NCBI GenBank assembly: GCA_023091665.1
Contig: JALJCQ010000007.1
Span: 930,001-994,000, forward strand
DNA: 64,000 nucleotides
Source of the DNA: Pythium myriotylum
Taxonomy: Eukaryota; Oomycota; Peronosporomycetes; Pythiales; Pythiaceae
Direction of reading: 5' to 3'
In this document: in pieces, positions 57,759-64,000 of the stretch
Position numbering within the stretch: the stretch's first letter is position 1
Layout: each line of letters begins with the position of its first letter
Program-made: the position numbers and the translations under genes
Notes under the pieces: model-generated
What the model was told of the DNA's origin: nothing
What the model saw: the letters and a program-made list of their open reading frames with translations, nothing else
Databases searched by the model: none

Positions 57759-60329
57759 ATGGACACCTTCGGCTTCCCCGCGATGGCCGGCGAGGTCCAG
57801 AAGATCGACGGCGGGCGCTCGGCCTCTCGCCGCATCGATCCGCCGTCCTCCACGGCCTCGACGGTTTCGTCCGCCGAGAGCGAGCGCCAGCGGTCGGCCA
57901 GTAGCGCCTCGGCCAGCAGCGGAGCCACCAACGCCAAGTACTACAACCCCGTGGTCATGTCCTTCATCCGTGACGACTGGATCCAGCAGCAGCTTCTACT
58001 GCGCCAAGACGAGTACACAGTGTATCAGAAGACGAGCGTCGTCACGGGCACGTGGAACGTCAACGCCAAGAAGCCCTTGACCGCCGCTGACACGGCCAAG
58101 ATGGTGCAGTGGCTGCAATACCAGCAAGGACAGGGCAAGCGCGGACCCGCGCTACCCGACGTCATCGCGCTTGGATTTCAGGAGATCGTAGACCTCAATG
58201 CTGTCAACGTGGTGGTCAGCAACCAATCATCGCTACGGAGCGCCCAATGGGAAGACACGATTCTTGCGGCATTGAACCAGAACATATCACAGAACCAGTA
58301 CAGGCTCGTGCTTTCGAAGAATTTAGTCGGCATTCTTCTCGTGGTGATTGTTCGCGCTGACCATCTCGAACACATCAAGGAGGTTTACGGGGCGACGGCT
58401 GGAGTGGGACTCATGGGTATGATGGGCAACAAGGGTGGAGCTGCTGTGCGAATGACTTTTTACGATTCCACTATTTGCTTTGTGTGCGCTCATCTGGCTG
58501 CGCACCGAGAGAACGTCGCTGGTCGCAATTCAGATTACATGAATATTCTGTCCAAGATTGATTTCAAGGAGTCGAGTGACGATTCATTCGCGAGTGATGT
58601 GCGATACTTGAGTGGCGAGCCCCCCATTCTAAACCACGACTTTGTATTCTGGATTGGCGATCTCAACTACCGAATCACTGATGACTTATCAACTGAGGAA
58701 TGTTTCCAATACGCGGAATCAGGCAAGATCGCAACAATGCTGGCTCGCGAGCAGCTACTGATTGAGCGCAAGCGTTGCAATGTGTTCCATGAGTTTGAAG
58801 AGGGTCCGATTCGCTTTCCTCCAACATATAAATTCCAAGCAGGAACTTCTCTGTACGATAAGCGTCCTGAGAAGAAGATTCGAGCGCCAGCATGGTGTGA
58901 TCGAGTGTTGTGGAAGGCTAAGATCCCAGAGCATGTCAATCTTCTCCACTACAATGCTGTGATGGACTTAGATCTTTCAGACCATAAACCTGTCCACGCG
59001 TTCTTCGACGTCCAGATCAAGCACCAGGTAGCAGCAAATAAGAACCAAGTGTATCGAGATATCATGATGCAACTGGACAAGTGGGAGAACGACAACATGC
59101 CAAAGATACGCCTTCTCAACGGAGAAAACAACGAGCTCAGTAGTGGAGTTCTCAGCTTCCCTCACTTGAAGTACGGACTTGAGCAAAGCAAGACTGTTGT
59201 CATTGAGAACGTTGGTGTGGTAGTTGCCCATTTCCGATTCATCCCCAAGTTGGATGATGTGGCCTTCTGCAAACCTTGGCTACGTGTGGTGCCAGCTTAC
59301 GGAATGATTCCACCGAATGAAAAGCTAGAAGTTCGTGTAACAGCACGTATTGACGAGGAAACTGCGAGAGCATTAAGCAGTGGTGAAGATACGTTGGACG
59401 ACACAATGATCCTGAGGGTTGAGGCTGGTCGTGATTACTTCCTCTTGGTCTCAGGCAACTACGACACATCTTGTTTCGGCAGCTCTTTGGACCAGCTGGT
59501 TGCCTGCCCAGAGCCTGTGCGCACCTCAAAGCTCGTGATCGCATCGTCATCTTCGTCAGCGTTACCGTCGACAAGGAGTTCGCCATTCAATGTCGATCAC
59601 CATCCGCACCAACGCGAGCAGCCGGAGGCTGAGAGTTCTCCACAAACTCAAAAGGTGCCAAAGGAGCTCTGGCGTATGATCAATGACATCTTTCATCACT
59701 CCATGCAGGAGAAAAATCTATTCGTCGAAGCTGGCAACAAGCAAGAGGTTGTTGTGTTACGAGAGGCGCTAGATACTGGTGCTCCATTCCCTCCACACAG
59801 CCCGTACTCAATGGCCGAGTTATTGCTATCGTGGCTCCAAAGCCTTCGTGATAGTGTTGTACCTGATGATGTGATTGCTCAAGCTCTTGCCAATGGCGGT
59901 GGAAATGTCGCCCAGACCTGTCGTCTACTTCTCGATACTCTTCCACCTGTGAGATATAACGTTCTTGTTTATCTCGTCGCCTTTTTAAAGGAGATTCTTA
60001 AGCATGTCCAAGGGAACAAGCTCACCCCAGAGAAGCTTGCATTTGTCTTCAGTCGATGCGTCGTCGCCCAGTACAAACCTCCTCATCGAGGAAGCCAAGG
60101 CGTCATGGAAAGTGTTAGTGGATCACCACCACTTTCTTCAACTCCACCTACTACCTCTCTTGGGTCGGCATCGACCCCACCGTCAGCTATCTTATCCAAC
60201 CAACAGTTCCCTGAAGAGAAACTGCGGCAAACTGCTCGAGAAGCAGAGATTGCGCAGTGGAATGCGTCCCAGCGCACTGAGAAGATGGAGAAGATGCTGC
60301 TGCACTGGCTCACTACCAATTCGTTGTAA
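57759..60329 (+). CDS. OCRL/INPP5B-like inositol polyphosphate 5-phosphatase
   Basis: Removes the 5-phosphate from PI(4,5)P2 and related lipids on endosomal and Golgi membranes. Single exon, 856 residues from ATG 57759. After a serine-rich N-terminus (to about 65) the catalytic domain runs to about 430 with all motifs: GTWNVNAKK, GFQEIVDLN, MGNKGGAAVRM, CAHLAAHREN, WIGDLNYRI, PAWCDRVLW and SDHKPVHAFF. An ASH-type beta domain follows (VVIENVGVVVAHFRFIP), then a RhoGAP-like domain (LREALDTGAPFPPHSPYSMAELLLSWL; YLVAFLKEIL) that, as in OCRL, appears to lack the catalytic arginine finger. This three-domain order matches OCRL/INPP5B. The serine/proline-rich linker between ASH and RhoGAP is long. 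Confidence 0.95.
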   Translation: MDTFGFPAMAGEVQKIDGGRSASRRIDPPSSTASTVSSAESERQRSASSASASSGATNAKYYNPVVMSFIRDDWIQQQLLLRQDEYTVYQKTSVVTGTWNVNAKKPLTAADTAKMVQWLQYQQGQGKRGPALPDVIALGFQEIVDLNAVNVVVSNQSSLRSAQWEDTILAALNQNISQNQYRLVLSKNLVGILLVVIVRADHLEHIKEVYGATAGVGLMGMMGNKGGAAVRMTFYDSTICFVCAHLAAHRENVAGRNSDYMNILSKIDFKESSDDSFASDVRYLSGEPPILNHDFVFWIGDLNYRITDDLSTEECFQYAESGKIATMLAREQLLIERKRCNVFHEFEEGPIRFPPTYKFQAGTSLYDKRPEKKIRAPAWCDRVLWKAKIPEHVNLLHYNAVMDLDLSDHKPVHAFFDVQIKHQVAANKNQVYRDIMMQLDKWENDNMPKIRLLNGENNELSSGVLSFPHLKYGLEQSKTVVIENVGVVVAHFRFIPKLDDVAFCKPWLRVVPAYGMIPPNEKLEVRVTARIDEETARALSSGEDTLDDTMILRVEAGRDYFLLVSGNYDTSCFGSSLDQLVACPEPVRTSKLVIASSSSSALPSTRSSPFNVDHHPHQREQPEAESSPQTQKVPKELWRMINDIFHHSMQEKNLFVEAGNKQEVVVLREALDTGAPFPPHSPYSMAELLLSWLQSLRDSVVPDDVIAQALANGGGNVAQTCRLLLDTLPPVRYNVLVYLVAFLKEILKHVQGNKLTPEKLAFVFSRCVVAQYKPPHRGSQGVMESVSGSPPLSSTPPTTSLGSASTPPSAILSNQQFPEEKLRQTAREAEIAQWNASQRTEKMEKMLLHWLTTNSL

Positions 60330-60468
60330 TCTGACTATGCCCACACAAGGTGTGGAGACCGGTAGCTCGCAATAGGTCAAATGAATATTACGGCATCTAT
60401 CAGACATACTTAGGCGAGTTCCAGGTAAAAGAGGCTTTCCAGTCGAGCCCAACCACCTAAAGCTCCAC

Positions 60469-62799
60469 CTATAGCACACTGATGGTGAAGAGCGTGATGG
60501 CGCCGCCGTCGAATAGCGGCAACACTTGGTTCCGCAAAAAGATGACGCCCCATGTGAACGTCGTGAACCAGAGATGAGTGAACTGGTTGATCTGGTACTT
60601 GCGGATCACGATGGGATGAGGTACAGGCAGCAATCCCACCATCGTGGTGGTGCGCAAGAAGTAGATGACGGCGTCCTCGTCGAGACTTCCGCCGGCTTTC
60701 TCGCAAGCCTCTTCGATCTACAACATATTTCGCAATCGTTAGACAACTGCAACACAGAGGGAAACTGAGACACACACACGCACCTGAGGAAGAAGGTACT
60801 GCAGCAGCCGCAGACTCGTCGTGAGCGGAAGTCGCTTCTTCCACGACAAAAGCCATTCTTCCGTTGGCACAAACTCGCCGTCATTGTCGTGAGACGTCTG
60901 GTTCTCGCCAGCGGAGTCCGTCTCGCTCGTGGCATTTTCGCGGCGCGAAGCGGACGGTCGCACAGGCGGCAGCTGCAACTCGCTCAGTTGCTGGAATACG
61001 TTCTTGTTCTGGATCATCGCGTACACGACTTGCTGGTTGCCCTCATATTGGTATTGGATGATGTTGTCGAACGTTTCGAGCAGGAAAAAGACGAGGTGGT
61101 GGTTGGCCTCATTGTCGAAGAGGTAACGGGGCTGCGAGAATAGCTTGAAGAGCCGCAGCAAACGCACACCTGAGACCATGTGAAGCTTCTTGCAGTAGGG
61201 CGAGATGTTGCAAATGATCGTAAGGAAGCAGTTATACACCGAGTTGAGCTTCTCGTAGCCGCTCACGATAATCTTGTGGAGGCACACGATAAGAAGATCC
61301 GCGTGGTTACCGGTGAACTGCGGCAGATCGGCGAGCGGCAGGCGGTTGTCGAAAGGCTTGTTAAGTGACACTCCGAAGTCACGCTCGCCACTCAGCAGGA
61401 GGAGAATGAACGTGCAAATATGGATCATACCGACCTTGGACGGTTCCTGGCGTCCTTCGTACATGAGGAAGAGTAGGGGCACGACGAACTGGTTGACATC
61501 TGCCTTCTTCAAAACGTAGTTCAAAAACTTTTTGTTCTCGTCCAGCAATTTCCACAGCAGAACAAGAAGTTCTTGGTGGCACTTGATCTGTTTGATCGAG
61601 TTTGGTAGCAGGGTGTTCATCGACTCGTGGTAGTTGTTCAGCAGTCTTGAAAAGCCTGTCGTGATCAACTGGAAATCCTCCTCACGCTGCAACGATGCAA
61701 GCAGCTTGCGATACACATTCACGCCGGGGCCAATGTCCCAGTTGCCGAACTCGCCTGCTTCGCTCCTCGTCGACTGCGGGCGTAAGGCCGACGGGGTGTT
61801 GGCTGGCTGAGGCTTGGTGCTCGCCATGACCTGGGTCTCGGTAGTCTGTCCAAAGTCAAGCAGCACGAGCAGCACTTGCAGCGCGACATCAACGAGCGAC
61901 TCTCGCTCGTCCGATACGATGCTGCCGGCGTACGGCACGCCCCAGCCGACGGGATCATACGAGACCACGATGTTGAGCAGCGAGAAAAAGAGCGTCGACG
62001 AGAAAGGACACTCGGGTGTAGTCGCGACCGCGAGGAACCGGTCCTGCCACATCGTACAGGTCTCGGCTGTCTGGTACAGAATGCCGGAAAAGCATGTAAG
62101 CAGGAGCTTGAGCACCTCCTTGCGGTTCTTCTCGTAGGTCGCCGACTGGATGACATGGGCGTCCGGGTACCCCACGCCGGCGTGCCAGAGCAGCGACGGG
62201 TATACGAGCGAGTTAGTCGAGGTCGCACCGCTGCGCTGGGCGCTGCGTCTCTCTTCTCCAAAGCCTTTATACGCGTGGATCGAGACCGTGTACTCGGGCA
62301 AGAAGAGCAGCCCCATGATGGCGTGGATCATCTGCACGGCGAGCGGCTCTTTGGGCTGCGGTGGCTGCGCGGAGCCGCCTTCCTCGCCCTTGAGCTGGTC
62401 GGCGAGGGATTTGTCGTTGGCGTTGGCCTCGGCGGGGCCTTCGACGCTCCAAAAGAGCTCCTCGACAAAGTCGTCGCTCGTGTCTTCGAGAATGAAGGGC
62501 ACGAGCCGCGTGAGCACGCGCACGCAGTTGGTGGCCTGCGGGTAGTACTTTGGCACGGGCGTGTCGACGATCTGGATGATCTGCGAGACGGCCTGGCGCA
62601 GCATGGTCGCGAGGTTGGCCGGCTGCTGGCGGCGCAGCATGCGCACGTCATCGGGCTGGATGAGCGTGAAGATCTCCTCGGCGACCGTCGGGATGCGCCA
62701 GAGCTTGTCCCAGAACTCGAGGTTCTTGGAGGAGATGACCTCGTTGTTGAGCTTGTAGACGCTCTCGCGGAACTTGCTCTTGCTGTCCGAGTTCCCCAT
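60469..62799 (-). CDS. HID1: HID1 Golgi/secretory-granule trafficking protein
   Basis: Peripheral Golgi protein required for dense-core-vesicle cargo sorting in animals. Exons 62799-60784 and 60717-60469, with a 66-nt intron, give 754 residues, the usual length. The start MGNSDSKSKFRESVYKL carries the N-myristoylation glycine seen in HID1. Further family motifs are EFWDKLWRIPTVAEEIFTLI, NCVRVLTRLVPFILED and LFLPEYTV, and the C-terminal FTHLWFTTFTWGVIFLRNQ in the last exon. It consists of helical repeats (armadillo-like) with no catalytic residues. It is divergently paired with a sorting nexin gene, another endosome/Golgi factor, over a 242-bp promoter. Confidence 0.96.
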
Positions 62800-62904
62800 G
62801 GCGACGACCGACGCGACGTAAGAAGAGGAGAGCGCTGCCTCTTTCTCCTGCTGACACCGATGCACGAATGTGACACGGGACAAAGCGCGACGTGGGTTCA
62901 GCAG

Positions 62905-62919
62905 CGGTACCGCGTACCG
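62905..62919. promoter_or_regulatory. Palindrome CGGTAC-CGC-GTACCG
   Basis: A 6-3-6 inverted repeat in the promoter shared by HID1 and the sorting nexin. Related, but not identical, to the ACCGGT-based sites at 19732 and 57625. Role inferred from location. Confidence 0.35.
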
Positions 62920-63041
62920 GAAACATGGTACCACACCCCAATCTAGTGGGCACCACACTATTTTACGGTGCACAAAAGCTTCTTCGTCTTTCGTGCTGAG
63001 CTCTTGAAGAGAGAGAAGAAGGGAAGCGCACTCGAGCGACG

Positions 63042-64000
63042 ATGGAGACGCGCAACGGCAAGTGGGTGAACGTCGACTACTCGCAGCGCGTGCTCGAGGC
63101 CGACGGCTCCGCGCTGCGTCAGAGCCACGCGCACGAGGACGAGCACTTCATCCAGATCGCCGTGAGCGAGCCCGTCAAGCAGGGCGACGGCATGAACGCC
63201 TACATCTCGTACAAGATCTCCACGAGCACCAACCGCCCGCAGTTCACCAAGAGCGCGCTCTCGGTCATCCGGCGCTACTCGGACTTTGTGTGGCTCCACG
63301 GCAACCTCTCGGCCATGTACCCGGGCGTGGTCGTGCCGCCGCTGCCGGAGAAGCTGCTCGTCGGACGCTTCTCGCCAGAGTTCATCGAGTCGCGTCGCCG
63401 CGCGCTCCAGGTCTTTCTCCAGCGCTGCTCGATGCACCCAGAGCTGCAGCACAGCGAGCACCTCACGACGTTCCTCGAGGCCAGCGACGACGCGCTCGCG
63501 GCCTTCAAGGCCGACCCGCGCCACGCCGCAGCCAAGGGCGGACGCGGCGTGCTCTTCCAGTGGCTCGACGACACGGTCTCGACCATCTCGTCCACGCTCG
63601 GCGCATCCTCTGGCGTCAACCTCGAGAAGACGGCTGCCGATGTTGAAGTGGACGAGATGATGAACTACATCGACGGACTCGAGCCCATCATGACGGGTCT
63701 CCACAAGCACGCGAACGGGCTCACCAAGCGTGCGCGCGAGATCGCCGACGGTCTCTACGAGTTCGGCCAGGCCTACGCGCAACTGGGCAAGTCAGAAGAG
63801 AACCCGTCGCTGCAGGAGGCGCTGCGCTACATCGCGCAGTGCGCCGACCGACTCTCGCTGCTCGCGGCCGATTTTGCCGAGAAGGAGGCGCTCCACTTTG
63901 AGGAGCCGATCCTGGACTACATCCGACTCGTTGGCGCGGTCAAGGCTGCGCTGCAGAAACGGAACGAAGTGCGCGGCTCGTACGGGCTCGCGGTCGCTGA
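63042..64000 (+). CDS. PX-BAR sorting nexin (SNX1/2, Vps5-like), cut by the window edge
   Basis: Membrane-tubulating component of retromer-type endosomal sorting. 319 codons are visible without introns. The PX domain covers about residues 40-150, with the phosphoinositide-binding RRYSDFVWL, the proline strand PPLPEKLLVGRF and the FIESRRRALQVFL helix. The BAR (Vps5) domain begins near residue 180 with helical, amphipathic sequence (GLHKHANGLTKRAREIADGLYEFGQAY...AQCADRLSLLAADFAEKE), and continues off the window. No long N-terminal extension as in metazoan SNX1, so it is nearer SNX5/6 or plant SNX2 in length; the class cannot be fixed without the 3' end. Confidence 0.9.
   Translation, partial: METRNGKWVNVDYSQRVLEADGSALRQSHAHEDEHFIQIAVSEPVKQGDGMNAYISYKISTSTNRPQFTKSALSVIRRYSDFVWLHGNLSAMYPGVVVPPLPEKLLVGRFSPEFIESRRRALQVFLQRCSMHPELQHSEHLTTFLEASDDALAAFKADPRHAAAKGGRGVLFQWLDDTVSTISSTLGASSGVNLEKTAADVEVDEMMNYIDGLEPIMTGLHKHANGLTKRAREIADGLYEFGQAYAQLGKSEENPSLQEALRYIAQCADRLSLLAADFAEKEALHFEEPILDYIRLVGAVKAALQKRNEVRGSYGLAVA

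Noticed and set aside
61876..62946. 356-codon open frame opposite HID1
   Set aside because: Shadow of the HID1 exon caused by codon bias; no features.
1..64000. Transposons, CRISPR arrays, viral insertions or prophage
   Set aside because: No transposase, reverse transcriptase, long terminal repeats, spacer arrays or viral genes were seen; all large frames are assigned to cellular genes.

Overview
The window looks like a piece of an oomycete (Pythium/Phytophthora-like stramenopile) nuclear genome. The genes are dense, mostly 100-800 bp apart, on both strands and without operons. Introns are few and short (about 45-90 nt, GT-AG with donors such as GTGAGT, GTGCGT or GTACGT), and intergenic DNA often carries oomycete-type initiator motifs (TCATTTC, CCATTCC). 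Ciliary proteins (CFAP36-like, CFAP141-like) point to a flagellated zoospore stage. Genus cannot be decided from the sequence.

Layout. 0-7.1 kb: the 5' part of an NRT2-type nitrate transporter (-, runs off the left edge), a divergent ER thioredoxin-fold protein ending in RDEL, and alanyl-tRNA synthetase (-). 7.8-15.4 kb: a six-helix membrane cyclic-nucleotide phosphodiesterase (-), three tandem theta-class glutathione transferases with identical intron positions, and mitoribosomal protein mS34. 15.8-30.3 kb: a coiled-coil protein, a class II histone deacetylase with an apparent frameshift, the circularly permuted mitochondrial GTPase NOA1/YqeH, Utp21/WDR36 for rRNA processing, porphobilinogen deaminase, and a MutS/MSH1-type mitochondrial mismatch protein. 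30.4-42.5 kb: a class C GPCR with a predicted betaine-binding-like ectodomain and a duplicated cysteine stalk, then a giant intronless ankyrin-WGR-PARP protein. 42.6-49 kb: CFAP36-like BART protein, NRAMP metal transporter, complex I NDUFS7, and a PH-domain CaMK-like kinase. 49.8-57.6 kb: WDR33 with three added zinc knuckles, an IQ-motif protein, a tandem universal-stress-protein gene, an unrecognised small gene, CFAP141, and a hotdog (DUF4442) protein. 57.8-64 kb: an OCRL-like inositol 5-phosphatase, HID1, and the 5' part of a PX-BAR sorting nexin.

Functional themes are mitochondrial gene expression and respiration (mS34, NOA1, MSH1-like, NDUFS7), RNA processing (Utp21, WDR33), endomembrane trafficking (OCRL-like, HID1, sorting nexin), signalling (PDE, GPCR, PH-kinase) and cilia. 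Most genes are housekeeping; the neighbourhood does not look horizontally acquired. The least ordinary items are the GPCR with its bacterial-like ligand domain and repeated stalk, the ankyrin-FG-WGR-PARP architecture, the WDR33-zinc-knuckle fusion, a probable GC-AG intron, the HDAC frameshift, and paired ACCGGT sites in two divergent promoters. Exon boundaries were read by eye from reading frame, splice consensus and family conservation; none has transcript support.
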